From: Candidatus Saganbacteria bacterium
GTDB lineage: Bacteria; Margulisbacteria; WOR-1; JAPLLA01
Assembly (NCBI GenBank): GCA_026387795.1
Contig: JAPLLA010000036.1
Coordinates: 21,405 to 74,269 of the forward strand
Direction: 5' to 3'
Length of the DNA stretch: 52,865 nucleotides
Shown: positions 1 through 8,415 of the stretch, one piece after another
Layout of the letters: each line of letters begins with the position of its first letter
How positions within the stretch are numbered: position 1 is the stretch's first letter
Program-made: the position numbers and the translations under genes
The notes under the pieces: model-generated
The model's database searches: none
What the model was told of the DNA's origin: nothing
What the model saw: the letters and a program-made list of their open reading frames with translations, nothing else

Positions 1-879
1 CAGATTGCCCACTATCTTGATACCGGTCAGGCAAAATTGGTTATTTATATCCCCCATAAATACGGACAAAAGATTGCTCATGAGCAATCTGCTGATGTGC
101 AGGTGGACATGGACGGCAGCAATGCTTCGATTGCCATGATTACCCAGTCATATGTTGGCCAAATCGGTGGCCAAGCCAGTGCGGATATTTTTAATCAACG
201 TTTGCAGCGTCACGGTTTTGCCAAGTTTGCGGCGCCGCTCTTTGACCTGCGTTCCAGGATTTGGTACAACGGAGACCTTGAAAGCCGCTATTTTTATGTT
301 CCTGGTATTTTTGCGCAACTGCTCATGCTCATTAGCATGATCCTGACTGTTTCTTCGGTTGTCAAGGAAAAGACCCGTGGGACCATGGAAATGCTCTCTG
401 TAACTCCGCTTAAGCCTACGGAAATTATCATGGGAAAATTAATCCCTTTTGGTGCAATTGCAATGTTTGATATCTTAATTTGCTTTTTGATTGCGACGTT
501 GTGGTTTGGAGTGCCTATGTACGGCAGTGTAATACTTTTATTCATTGTATCGGCAGTTTATCTGTTGGCAGGGCTGGGGACAAGACTTGCGATTTCAACT
601 TTTGCCCGCAATGAACGCCAAGCTGGCATGGCCAATTTATTGGTTACTGCGCCCCAGCTTGTGCTTTCCGGTTTTATTTTTCCGATCGCTAACATGCCGC
701 CATTTATCCAGGGCATTACCTATTTCCTCCCTTTGCGCTATTTACTTTCGATTACCAGGGAATTGTTTCTAAAAGGAATAGGGATCAATTATTTATGGCC
801 CGAGATTTGGCCGATGTGCTTAATTGCAGTAGTAATTTTAGGCGTTAGCATTATGAAGTTCCGTCAAAAGCTGGAATAA
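1..879 (+). CDS. ABC-2 type transporter permease, 5' partial
   Basis: The reading frame is open from base 1, so the gene begins upstream of the window; the listed TTG at 37 is an internal codon. About 292 residues are visible. A soluble, probably periplasmic N-terminal part is followed by about five membrane segments. The cytoplasmic motif EKTRGTMEMLSVTP after the first of these is typical of the ABC-2 permease family (YhhJ/YbhR-like exporters). It is followed after 19 bases by a TolC-like outer-membrane gene, which suggests a tripartite efflux or secretion system whose ATPase and adaptor genes would lie upstream. The substrate cannot be told. The family call is firm, the YhhJ-like subgroup less so. 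Confidence 0.88.
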   Translation, partial: QIAHYLDTGQAKLVIYIPHKYGQKIAHEQSADVQVDMDGSNASIAMITQSYVGQIGGQASADIFNQRLQRHGFAKFAAPLFDLRSRIWYNGDLESRYFYVPGIFAQLLMLISMILTVSSVVKEKTRGTMEMLSVTPLKPTEIIMGKLIPFGAIAMFDILICFLIATLWFGVPMYGSVILLFIVSAVYLLAGLGTRLAISTFARNERQAGMANLLVTAPQLVLSGFIFPIANMPPFIQGITYFLPLRYLLSITRELFLKGIGINYLWPEIWPMCLIAVVILGVSIMKFRQKLE

Positions 880-898
880 CGAAAGGGGCGAAAAGAAA

Positions 899-2206
899 AT
901 GAAAAAATGTTTTGTGGCCTTGGTTATTTTGATGTGTTTTGTGGTAAGCGCAGAGGCAATGGACTTAAATGAGAGTATTAATTCAGCGATAAAAAATAAC
1001 CCGACTGTAATTGCCTCGCAAAAGAGTGCTGCAGCTGCAAATGCAAGGTTAAACCAAGCCTTTAGCGCCTTTTTCCCAACTGTTAATCTAAATGGTCATC
1101 TTAATAGTGCTTATTCTTCACCTGCAACCGTGCAAATAAAAACTGCAGGGGTAACCCAGAATGTAACGTTTGGTACCGATGCTACAGCTAATGTTACAGG
1201 GCTTCAGGCTGGACTCTCCCAACCGGTTTTTGTCCCTGCTCTTTATCCTGGATATGGGATTGCCAAAAAAGGGGCGGATTCAGCCAATGAGCAGTATCAG
1301 CAAACCGTTGTTGATACTACCTTTAATGTGTCTCAGGCGTATTTTGGAGTACTTAAATCTATTAAGCTTGAAAAACTGATGAGAGATGCAGTGACCATGG
1401 CCCGTTCGCACCGTGAACAAATAGAGTCAATGTTAAAGGCTGGGATGAGCACAAAAGCAGATTTACTCCGGACAAAAGTCCAGGAAGCAGACGATACTGT
1501 TAATTGGATCCAATCCAAATATAGAATTGATATTTCCAAAGATACTTTTAATAATGCATTGGGCAACGATATGAAACAACCGGTTGATCTTAAAGATGAG
1601 GGATTTACCGGTAAAGTAGATAATCTGCCTGAGTATGATTTGTTATTGGAAACCGCTTTTAACAACCGCCCGGACTGGAAAATGTATTTACTGACCACTG
1701 GCATTAGTGAAGACCAAGTTAAGCTTTCACAGAGTGAATATCTGCCCAATGTTTTATTAACAGCAAATTCCGGAAGCCAACTTACCAAGTATCCCACCTT
1801 TCAATCCGATGTTAGTTCCTGGAATGTAATGGGAAGCGCTTCATGGACCCTTTTTGACAGTTTAGCAAGAGAAAACCGGATTTCGGAGGCAAACGAAAAC
1901 TTATCTGCACAAAAGGCCAACCTTAAGCAGTTTAGTGATAATGTTGCTTTGCAGGTACATACCGCATATTTAACCCTAAAAAGTGCTTTGGATGTGGTTG
2001 TTGCTACCCAGCAGGAAGTTGATTCTGCCACAGAGAGCTATAGCGTTGCAAACTCCCGCTACAATTCCGGGACAGGGACAAACGTTGATGTGCTTGATGC
2101 TGAGGTTGATTTGACCCAAGCATGGATGGACAATCTGGATGCTTTGTTTAATGTTGAGATTTCCAAAGCGAAAATAAATAAAGTGGTTGGGAAGAAGATT
2201 TTCTAA
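899..2206 (+). CDS. TolC family outer-membrane efflux protein
   Basis: 435 residues with a cleavable signal peptide (KK, hydrophobic core, VSAEA). The mature part shows the two-fold OEP repeat: a start like DLNESINSAIKNNPTV, long amphipathic helices, and a second half with RPDWKM and a late SYSVANSRYNSGTGT segment typical of TolC proteins. It would form the outer-membrane and periplasmic tunnel for the ABC permease just upstream (19-base gap, RBS-like AAAGGGG before the ATG), probably in one operon. The stop codon interlocks with that of the convergent transporter gene through the tetranucleotide CTAA. The family assignment is secure, the exported substrate unknown. Confidence 0.92.
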   Translation: MKKCFVALVILMCFVVSAEAMDLNESINSAIKNNPTVIASQKSAAAANARLNQAFSAFFPTVNLNGHLNSAYSSPATVQIKTAGVTQNVTFGTDATANVTGLQAGLSQPVFVPALYPGYGIAKKGADSANEQYQQTVVDTTFNVSQAYFGVLKSIKLEKLMRDAVTMARSHREQIESMLKAGMSTKADLLRTKVQEADDTVNWIQSKYRIDISKDTFNNALGNDMKQPVDLKDEGFTGKVDNLPEYDLLLETAFNNRPDWKMYLLTTGISEDQVKLSQSEYLPNVLLTANSGSQLTKYPTFQSDVSSWNVMGSASWTLFDSLARENRISEANENLSAQKANLKQFSDNVALQVHTAYLTLKSALDVVVATQQEVDSATESYSVANSRYNSGTGTNVDVLDAEVDLTQAWMDNLDALFNVEISKAKINKVVGKKIF

Positions 2207-3042
2207 CGCCTCTTGTACCAGAGCGCAAGAACAAACGAAAACACAAACTGGACTATGCTGCCGATTAAAACCACGGTTATGATCCTGGGAGTGTCAAAGT
2301 TGCTAACTGCAACTAGTAATGCTGCAGCAATATTGCGCGCACCGGACCCAAACATCATCACGATCTTATCTTCTTTATTTGATCCTCCCAAAATATAGCC
2401 AATTAATAATGCTCCAATTGTAAACAGTCCGGTCAGGTTATAGACTCCGCTACCGTAAGCAGAAATAATTACCTTATAATCTACCAACAAAGCTAAAACA
2501 CCCCACAGAATTAAGCTTATTGACGAGGTTTTTTCTATAAAGGGCTTAATTAATAGGGCAAAATTTGGTTTTAGCGCCCGGATCAAAAGTCCCAATATTA
2601 AAGGGAGTAGCATAAGAATGATTAAAGGCTTTGCGATTGCCCAGGGACTTATAGATAACCCAGGAATTAATAGCGGCAGGACCAAAGGTATAAAGACCAC
2701 TGTTGCCACCATCAGTAAAACCATGAGACCGATGCTATAAGCCAAGTTTCCTTTTGCAGTGGTGACCAGTTTTGGCAAAAACGGTGCGCCTGCACAACTA
2801 GCAATAATGATCAAGCCTGTTTGCAGGGCTGAGTCTGCATGAAACAGTATTGATAATGCATATGCCAGGGCAGGTATAAGAATAAAGTTGGCAAGAATAG
2901 CCAGTAGTACTGTTTTTACCTTTTTTAATGGTTCTATGATTTCCCTGACAGTTAAACCAAGACCAGCTCCGAATAAACTGGATAAGATGAAGGTGTACAT
3001 GGAAAGGCTGATTAATATTTTAATAATAGATTGCAAGCTCAT
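2203..3042 (-). CDS. Bile acid:sodium symporter (BASS/SBF) family transporter
   Basis: 279 residues, almost wholly hydrophobic with about nine or ten predicted membrane segments, the usual size of short SBF family members. Recognisable features are the N-terminal SLFGAGLGLTVREII stretch, the CAGAPFLPKL segment after the fourth helix, and a second-half FGSGARNIAAALLVA helix that matches the BASS core repeat. Family members couple uptake of organic anions to sodium; substrates in free-living bacteria include pantoate, 2-keto acids and others, so none is assigned here. It is transcribed away from the AsmA-like gene and converges on the TolC-like gene with a 4-base overlap of stop codons. Confidence 0.8.
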   Translation of the reverse strand: MSLQSIIKILISLSMYTFILSSLFGAGLGLTVREIIEPLKKVKTVLLAILANFILIPALAYALSILFHADSALQTGLIIIASCAGAPFLPKLVTTAKGNLAYSIGLMVLLMVATVVFIPLVLPLLIPGLSISPWAIAKPLIILMLLPLILGLLIRALKPNFALLIKPFIEKTSSISLILWGVLALLVDYKVIISAYGSGVYNLTGLFTIGALLIGYILGGSNKEDKIVMMFGSGARNIAAALLVAVSNFDTPRIITVVLIGSIVQFVFSFVLALWYKRR

Positions 3043-3089
3043 TTCTCTATATGTTATTAAATTGACCCCTGAAAAGCAATGGTTTTTAG

Positions 3090-3098
3090 TGTTATAAT
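3090..3098 (+). promoter_or_regulatory. Extended -10 promoter of the AsmA-like gene, likely leaderless
   Basis: The sequence TGTTATAAT fits an extended -10 element. The ATG of the AsmA-like gene follows only 9 bases later and no Shine-Dalgarno sequence fits between them, so the transcript would have almost no leader. No good -35 at 16-18 bases is seen, as is usual for extended -10 promoters. Confidence 0.5.
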
Positions 3099-3107
3099 TT
3101 ATTCATT

Positions 3108-5291
3108 ATGGGGTGGAATAAAATTCTTAAGCGTTTTTTAACTGTAATAGTTTTTTTGTTTCTTGTTTTGGTCTTGCTTTGGTATGGCATCAACAATTTC
3201 CTTATCCCTCGTGTAATACTCCCCTGGGCCAAGGCCTCGATTACCCAAATGGGGGAGCAGTATAGGTTTGCGATAGGAGGCATTGAATTCCATCCTTACA
3301 AAGGTTTTCTGGTCAAAAATTTTGATCTTTTTTTCCCAAAGAGTACAAAGATCTTTTCTGTAGAGGAAGTAGATTTGGATCTTAATTATTGGCAGCTCCT
3401 TTCAAAACGCCTGAAAATCACCAATTTTAAGGTTTATGGTGCTTGCTTGGTGGTGGCAAGGGATAAAAAAGGAAGATGGAACTTCGAGGCATTGCTTGAT
3501 AGCGATATCAAAAAGTTAATGGAGAATCAGGGCCTTGCACTTGTTATAAAAGAGATCGATTTTTACGACAGCAAGATTGACTATTCAGACTCTTCTAAAC
3601 CAGGGAAAGCTTTTACCCGTTCTTTTTTTGATGTAGATCTGTTTGTCAAAAACCCTTCGGAAAACAGATATCTTGTCCAGTTTTCAGGGGGGAAGAATAA
3701 TAAGGAAAACCTGGTTTTAAATTTAGATTATAACCACAGCCAGAAATCAGTATCAGGTAAAGTGCAAATCCAAACCGATTATTTTAACGGGTATAAAGAT
3801 TACTACCTGGAACAATATTTTACTCAGGGTCAGTTTGAAATCGGAAGTTTGGCAGGTGGGTGTTCTTTTGTCTATAAAAACAAGGATTTGAGCCTTAATG
3901 GAAAAGTAAGGATTGATGATGCAAAGGGTAAATATGGCGATAGTATTTTGACCGGGGGCGGGGAGATTAATTTTAAGCTGGAGTTTGAGAAATGGAAGTT
4001 AAAACCAGGCAGGACTGTGGTCAATGTGGATGGGTATGACCTCTCTATGTTTTTCGGAAAGCATCAGATTTTTGAACAAGGGGAGGTATCGCTTTTTGCG
4101 GATACTCAAAATATTGTAATTAGGGAATTTACCGGTAAACAGGTTAGGAACAATTTTAATTTAAAGGGGTTCTTTTCGTATCCTCCTTATAGTAATTTAA
4201 GCTTGAGCGGCGAAGCGTTTGGAATGAACAATATTTTCAGGTTAGGGATGCTTCCTCCTGACTGTGCCAATCTTGACTGGAAAATGTATACGGAACGTTC
4301 TTCTTTGGAGTTTCTTGGCGTGGTTACGGACATGAAAGATCTGGACTTTTCTTTGAAATTGGATGGTGTTTTGGATTTGAGCGAGTGGAGGAAGGGTTTT
4401 AATATCCATGTTGGCAAACCTGCTCTGGTATCTATGGAAGTAACAGTGGATAAAATGAAAGGGAAAGTTACATTAGATGGCAGGTTATTTGGAGAAGCAG
4501 ATAAAACAGATAGTTGGTCCGGGAACCTGAATGTTTTATTTTCGGGTTTTTCTGTATATGGCTTGGAAATAGGAGATTTTCCTTTAAATGTGTCGGTCCA
4601 AGAAGGTCTTTTCCAGGCTGTAATCCCTACGATAGAGTTTTACAAAGGGACAATTTTAGGCCTTTTAAAGTTGGATGTCAAAAGATGGGGGGCAGAGCTT
4701 GATGTAAAAAATGCGGACTTGGCTTATTTGTATAAAACCTCTCCAAAATTCAAGGATTTAAAAGGGGAATTTTCCGGTAAAGTGGTTTTGGTGGGGAATT
4801 GGGGAAACAAAAATTCAATTGTGGGAGGGGGATACCTTGATCTTAAGCACTGTGATTTAAAGAAAGCGCCTCTTTTTGAGGATGCAGAAGAGGGGATTGG
4901 GAAAGTGGTAAAAGATTTTTCCATGCCCAACTTTGAAAAGATCGAAGGTAATTTTGACGTAAAAAACCAGCAGCTCCTGTTTAACAATGTTTTTTGCAAA
5001 GCATCAAACCTAAGCATTTGTTTAAGCGGAACATGCGGGTTTGATGGTAACTTATCTGCTACAGCAGGGGTGCGCATGTTCGGGGGATTTTTTAAGACTT
5101 TGCGCCAAATTATTTTACCGGTCACAATCGGATTTGATTTGGTGGCTAATTCGATCCAGATCAATATTAAAGGTAAAATACCGGATGTTTCGCAGACTAC
5201 GGAAGTAATGCCCATGAACTGGCTGGGCGCATTCTACAACCTTAATTATAAGGCTGATCCGAATCGCTATAGCTTGGGTACGCTTTGGTAA
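3108..5291 (+). CDS. AsmA-like / DUF748-type envelope protein
   Basis: 727 residues with one N-terminal membrane helix (about 10-28) and a long periplasmic part rich in beta strands. The order membrane anchor, 'NFLIPRVILPWAKASI', then short strands such as 'IGGIEFHPYKGFLVKNFDL' and 'VEEVDLDLNYWQLLSKRLKI' is the classical start of AsmA/TamB/YhdP-type proteins, which form hydrophobic grooves for phospholipid traffic between the membranes. A second AsmA-like segment with 'FDVKNQQLLFNN' lies near residues 610-690. A role in outer-membrane lipid homeostasis is inferred from the family. The gene stands alone, read from an apparent leaderless promoter, and is followed by the ECF sigma operon, whose promoter begins just after its stop codon. 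Confidence 0.75.
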   Translation: MGWNKILKRFLTVIVFLFLVLVLLWYGINNFLIPRVILPWAKASITQMGEQYRFAIGGIEFHPYKGFLVKNFDLFFPKSTKIFSVEEVDLDLNYWQLLSKRLKITNFKVYGACLVVARDKKGRWNFEALLDSDIKKLMENQGLALVIKEIDFYDSKIDYSDSSKPGKAFTRSFFDVDLFVKNPSENRYLVQFSGGKNNKENLVLNLDYNHSQKSVSGKVQIQTDYFNGYKDYYLEQYFTQGQFEIGSLAGGCSFVYKNKDLSLNGKVRIDDAKGKYGDSILTGGGEINFKLEFEKWKLKPGRTVVNVDGYDLSMFFGKHQIFEQGEVSLFADTQNIVIREFTGKQVRNNFNLKGFFSYPPYSNLSLSGEAFGMNNIFRLGMLPPDCANLDWKMYTERSSLEFLGVVTDMKDLDFSLKLDGVLDLSEWRKGFNIHVGKPALVSMEVTVDKMKGKVTLDGRLFGEADKTDSWSGNLNVLFSGFSVYGLEIGDFPLNVSVQEGLFQAVIPTIEFYKGTILGLLKLDVKRWGAELDVKNADLAYLYKTSPKFKDLKGEFSGKVVLVGNWGNKNSIVGGGYLDLKHCDLKKAPLFEDAEEGIGKVVKDFSMPNFEKIEGNFDVKNQQLLFNNVFCKASNLSICLSGTCGFDGNLSATAGVRMFGGFFKTLRQIILPVTIGFDLVANSIQINIKGKIPDVSQTTEVMPMNWLGAFYNLNYKADPNRYSLGTLW

Positions 5292-5292
5292 T

Positions 5293-5321
5293 GGAACCTT
5301 TCTCGTATTTTATGAGTCTAA
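5293..5321 (+). promoter_or_regulatory. ECF-type sigma promoter in front of the sigma gene
   Basis: GGAAC at 5293-5297 and GTCTAA at 5316-5321 are separated by 18 bases. This resembles the RpoE-type consensus (GGAACTT and TCTAA-like). The same two boxes with exactly the same spacing occur before the Spy/CpxP-like gene (6090-6118), which argues for autoregulation by the sigma factor encoded just downstream. Confidence 0.7.
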
Positions 5322-5341
5322 TCTTATAGTAAGAGCAAAGT

Positions 5342-5827
5342 ATGGACCAATACGATTTTAGCGGAATTTATATCACATATAAGCAAAAAGTTTGGGGCTT
5401 GGTTTCCAAGTACGTATCAACGTGCCACGACAAAGAAGATCTTTTTCAGGAAGTGTTTCTGAAAGTGCATAAAGCGCTTCCTAAGTTTCGCGGGGAAGCA
5501 GAGGTTGGGACTTGGATTTACCGTATTGCAGTTAATACAGCCATTACTTTTTTGCAAAAGCAAAAGAGATATCGACTCTTAAAAGATCTATTGGATAAAA
5601 TGAGGGTTTTTGAGGCAGAGGAAGCTGACCTATCAGTTACAGGAGAGCTTTACGGCCCCTTGGAAAAGCTTAATCCTAAACAAAGAATGATTTTGGTTCT
5701 GGCAGAAGTGGAAGAAAAGAAGCTGGAAGAGATTGCACAGACCTTGAACTTGCCGGTGGGTACAGTAAAGTCTAACTTGAACCGGGCCAAAGAGATACTA
5801 AGAAAGGAGTTGGGAAAAAATGATTAG
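5342..5827 (+). CDS. RNA polymerase ECF sigma factor (sigma-70 family)
   Basis: 161 residues, the usual length for a group 4 (ECF) sigma factor. Region 2 is at about 10-78 (motifs DKEDLFQEVFLKVHKALPKF and GEAEVGTWIYRIAVNTA), region 4 at about 105-158 with the helix-turn-helix EEIAQTLNLPVGTVKSNLNR. There is no region 1 or 3. It directs RNA polymerase to GGAAC/GTCTAA promoters such as the one at 5293. The next gene overlaps its end by 8 bases and encodes a small membrane protein that is the natural anti-sigma candidate. The third gene encodes a Spy/CpxP-like periplasmic sensor, so the set looks like an envelope or metal stress circuit of the RpoE/CnrYXH style. The specific stimulus is not shown by the sequence. 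Confidence 0.93.
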   Translation: MDQYDFSGIYITYKQKVWGLVSKYVSTCHDKEDLFQEVFLKVHKALPKFRGEAEVGTWIYRIAVNTAITFLQKQKRYRLLKDLLDKMRVFEAEEADLSVTGELYGPLEKLNPKQRMILVLAEVEEKKLEEIAQTLNLPVGTVKSNLNRAKEILRKELGKND

Positions 5828-6107
5828 TTACGATGGATATATAGCGAGGTTAAAACAAGGCACAAGCGAACCGAACTATGACCAGCTTTTTTCCGGCATT
5901 GAACACAAGCTCCATGCTTTTCCCAAGCTCCGCTTAGCTTTTGCAGGTACTTTGGTAACTGGTTTTGCTATTGCGCTCTTTTTTATTGGCTTTGTTGCGG
6001 GGCAGGTGCCTGAACGCGGGGTAATGTCTTACGTTTTTGAACAGCAAAGCACAAATGGCGAGATTTTGGATTACGTTTTTTATACAAATGGAACTTTTGC
6101 GGAGTAA
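5820..6107 (+). CDS. Small membrane protein, candidate anti-sigma factor
   Basis: 95 residues. A charged N-terminal part of about 35 residues, which would be cytoplasmic, precedes one membrane helix (about 38-62, LAFAGTLVTGFAIALFFIGF) and a short periplasmic tail. The gene overlaps the end of the ECF sigma gene by 8 bases, which implies translational coupling and roughly equal amounts of the two proteins. This topology and position are typical of minimal anti-sigma factors, but no zinc-binding ZAS motif (HxxxCxxC) is present, so the assignment rests on context alone. The -35 box of the next gene's promoter lies inside its last codons. Confidence 0.65.
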   Translation: MISYDGYIARLKQGTSEPNYDQLFSGIEHKLHAFPKLRLAFAGTLVTGFAIALFFIGFVAGQVPERGVMSYVFEQQSTNGEILDYVFYTNGTFAE

Positions 6108-6118
6108 TGGGAGTCTAA
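6090..6118 (+). promoter_or_regulatory. Second ECF-type sigma promoter, before the Spy/CpxP-like gene
   Basis: GGAAC at 6090-6094 and GTCTAA at 6113-6118, spaced by 18 bases exactly as in the copy at 5293. The -35 box overlaps the 3' end of the anti-sigma candidate gene. The ATG at 6144 follows a purine-rich RBS (GAGAGGGGG). It would give separate high-level expression of the periplasmic protein when the sigma factor is released. Confidence 0.7.
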
Positions 6119-6143
6119 CCACTATGAGAGGGGGAAAATAGAA

Positions 6144-6629
6144 ATGAAAAACAGAATGATTTTGCTGGTGTTGACTGGACTTTTGGTTTTGGCTTTAGGT
6201 TCTTCGGTTTTTGCTTTTGGGGAAAAGGGGTTTTCTAAGTGGCAGCCCAAAGAAGGGGATATGTTTAAGCATATGGTCCAGAAACTAGAATTAACGGATG
6301 CGCAAAAAGATAAATTCCAGGCTGCTATGAAGAAAGAAAGAGAAGAATTGAAGCCTGAGATGGAGAAAATGAAGAACCTGGGGAAACAGTTAACAGAAGA
6401 GCTGAAAAAGGATAATCCGGACAAGGCTAAACTTTATGAATGCATAAAAAATATGGGAGCGATCCGTACTCAAATGGAGATTAAGAGGATGGACACCATG
6501 CTACAGCTCCGCCAGGAACTGACCCCTGCACAGCGGGAAAAGTTTAAGCAAATGGGGCCTGATAAGCGTAAGGGGAAACCTGGGGAATCTGGAAAACCAG
6601 GGAAATCTAAAGATGGCCCTGGGCACTAA
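6144..6629 (+). CDS. Spy/CpxP (LTXXQ) family periplasmic protein
   Basis: 161 residues with a signal peptide (MKNR, hydrophobic core, SSVFAFG). The mature protein is a charged helical domain carrying the two family hallmarks LTDAQ (about residue 50) and LTPAQ (about 126), followed by a Gly/Pro/Lys-rich tail. Relatives act as periplasmic chaperones (Spy), negative regulators of envelope stress kinases (CpxP) or metal sensors of ECF systems (CnrX, ZraP). Given the linked ECF sigma gene and its own ECF-type promoter, a sensor or effector of that regulon is the best guess. The tail has no clear metal-binding His cluster. The stop codon interlocks with that of the convergent gene (CTAA). Confidence 0.85.
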   Translation: MKNRMILLVLTGLLVLALGSSVFAFGEKGFSKWQPKEGDMFKHMVQKLELTDAQKDKFQAAMKKEREELKPEMEKMKNLGKQLTEELKKDNPDKAKLYECIKNMGAIRTQMEIKRMDTMLQLRQELTPAQREKFKQMGPDKRKGKPGESGKPGKSKDGPGH

Positions 6630-7075
6630 TAGCGGACTTTTAGTACTACTTTTTTAATGTGAGAAGGGGAATTAATAGCCAGACCTGGCTGGTGGCCGTC
6701 TTCTGGACCAAAAACAACAAACATTCCAGGTTTTACCGTAAAAAAACTTCCGGAACCTTCCAGCAGTAAATAGTCTTCTTTTTCCTGATATTCTTTACTT
6801 ACTTTAAGTGTGCCAATTGGAGCATAACCCATCATTTCCTGGCCCTGTAGAATAAACTGAACATCCGTGTATTTCCGATGTGCTTCCCAAACTCCTTTTT
6901 CTTTTGGTATGGTCTCGTATTCATTTATCATGCCGTAAAGATTTGTGCCATCAATATCAAATTTCCCTGGCTTAAAATCTGGGAAATTGGTCTCTTTTAA
7001 GTACTTGAGTGCTTGTTTGAGGTAGGGATAGAAATTGTAATACATTTCTGCGTTATCAAGCAAATCAATAATCAT
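6626..7075 (-). CDS. YhcH/YjgK/YiaL family protein (DUF386)
   Basis: 149 residues, the normal length of this cupin-like family. Recognisable motifs are VWEAHRKYTDVQFILQGQE and a later VFGPEDGHQPGLA that supply metal-binding His, Glu and Asp residues, and a C-terminal KKVVLKVRY. Members occur with sialic acid, galactoside or sugar acid genes and are thought to act as sugar isomerases or anomerases; the exact reaction is unsettled. No sugar pathway is next to it here, so the substrate stays open. It converges with the Spy/CpxP-like gene with a 4-base overlap. Confidence 0.88.
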   Translation of the reverse strand: MIIDLLDNAEMYYNFYPYLKQALKYLKETNFPDFKPGKFDIDGTNLYGMINEYETIPKEKGVWEAHRKYTDVQFILQGQEMMGYAPIGTLKVSKEYQEKEDYLLLEGSGSFFTVKPGMFVVFGPEDGHQPGLAINSPSHIKKVVLKVRY

Positions 7076-7128
7076 TTTCTATTATTCTATCACAAGGGGT
7101 TTAGATATTGGAATTTTATTAACACCCC

Positions 7129-7247
7129 GTCTAAAACTTCGACACCTTGCCGAAAAATCCTACATCCCTCGACCTTGCTCGGGATAAACCCCCTCGTGAA
7201 ATAAACCAAAAGAGCGGGAAGCCAAATTGCTCACAATAGTGCACTAG
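7129..7247 (+). repeat. Dispersed intergenic repeat, copy A
   Basis: Begins GTCTAAAACTTCG, contains the core CCGAAAAATCCTACA and ends with AATTGCTCACAATAGTGCAC. It shares both ends with copies B (10699) and C (37341) and the first 38 bases with copy E (42238; 30 of 38 bases identical by eye). A copy-specific insert can form a small hairpin (ATCCC..CGA with TCGGGAT). It fills most of the 210-bp gap before the YhcG-type nuclease gene. Confidence 0.75.
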
Positions 7248-7285
7248 TGAAAGGGTGTTCTGATAATAGAAAGAGGTGAAAAAGG

Positions 7286-8278
7286 ATGCGAAAAGATTAT
7301 AGAAAACTTATTGATTCTATTGGGTTTTTGTTGGAACAAGCCAGGCAAACGGCTTTCCAGGCAGTAAATAGCGTCCTGGTTAAGACTTATTGGGAAATAG
7401 GAAGGCATATTGTGGTGTATGAACAGAAAAATAAGCTTAAACCTGAATACGGATTAAGATTGTTGGATAATGTTTCCCGGGACTTAAAGAAGCGCTATGG
7501 GAAAGGTTTTAGCCGTTCAAATATTTTTAATTTTAGAGGTTTATATTTAAACTATCCAAAAATCCAGGCACTGCCTGGATTTTTGTCCTGGACACATATT
7601 GTTTCCCTAATTTCCGTGGAAAATAGATTGGCTCGTTCATTTTATGAAAAAGAATGTATTGCAAATCGTTGGAGCACCCGCCAACTAGATCGTCAGATAA
7701 ATTCCATGCTCTTTGAACGCCTGGCTTTGAGTAAGGATAAAAAAGGAGTGCTTAAACTTGCTTCAAAAGGCCATAAAATAGAAAAGCCTGAAGATGTGCT
7801 TAAAAACCCCTATGTTTTGGAGTTTCTGGGCATTTCGGAAAATTATAAATACTCGGAAAAAGAACTGGAACAAAAAATCATAGATAACATGCAAAAATTT
7901 TTATTGGAGTTGGGGAGGGGGTTCTCTTTTGTTGCCAGACAATTCCGGATTACATTAAACAATAAGCATTTTTATGTGGACCTGGTTTTTTATAACATAA
8001 TCTTGAAATGTTTTGTCCTAATAGATCTTAAAATCGGGACCATTACACATCAGGATATTGGTCAAATGAATTTATACCTCAACTACTTTAAGAAAGAAGA
8101 ACTAAGAGCAGGGGACAATGAGCCGATCGGGATTGTTTTGGGTGCAGATAAAGATCGGGTTTTGGTTGAGTACGCCCTTGGAGGAATTTCAAACAAGCTT
8201 TTTGCTTCCAAATACCGTTTATCTATACCCAATAAAAAGCTGTTAGAAGAAGCAGTTTTGCAAAGTTTTGATTCTTAA
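7286..8278 (+). CDS. YhcG-type PD-(D/E)XK nuclease (DUF1016)
   Basis: 330 residues in the two-part DUF1016 layout. The N-terminal domain (about 10-150) carries YWEIGRHIVVYEQ and GKGFSRSNIFNFRGLY, motifs of the DUF1016 helix-turn-helix-like region. The C-terminal domain (about 180-320) is a PD-(D/E)XK nuclease with DLVFYN, CFVLIDLKIG and DIGQMNLYLNYF, which supply the Asp and the D-x-K pair. Relatives are encoded in restriction, retron and mobile regions and are suspected DNA nucleases in defence or recombination. It is solitary here, behind repeat copy A, with an RBS AGAGGTG before the ATG. Horizontal acquisition is likely from the context but not proven. Confidence 0.9.
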   Translation: MRKDYRKLIDSIGFLLEQARQTAFQAVNSVLVKTYWEIGRHIVVYEQKNKLKPEYGLRLLDNVSRDLKKRYGKGFSRSNIFNFRGLYLNYPKIQALPGFLSWTHIVSLISVENRLARSFYEKECIANRWSTRQLDRQINSMLFERLALSKDKKGVLKLASKGHKIEKPEDVLKNPYVLEFLGISENYKYSEKELEQKIIDNMQKFLLELGRGFSFVARQFRITLNNKHFYVDLVFYNIILKCFVLIDLKIGTITHQDIGQMNLYLNYFKKEELRAGDNEPIGIVLGADKDRVLVEYALGGISNKLFASKYRLSIPNKKLLEEAVLQSFDS

Positions 8279-8415
8279 ATTCTTGATCCCTCCCAGCCCT
8301 CCTAGCCCTAAGCCTTCCAAAGCCTGTTTAGCCTTTGCCTTTTCCCTGTTTGGAGCGTAAAATTTGGGCATGAAAAGCCATTAAAATTACTTTTAAACTT
8401 ATAAGAGGATAAACG

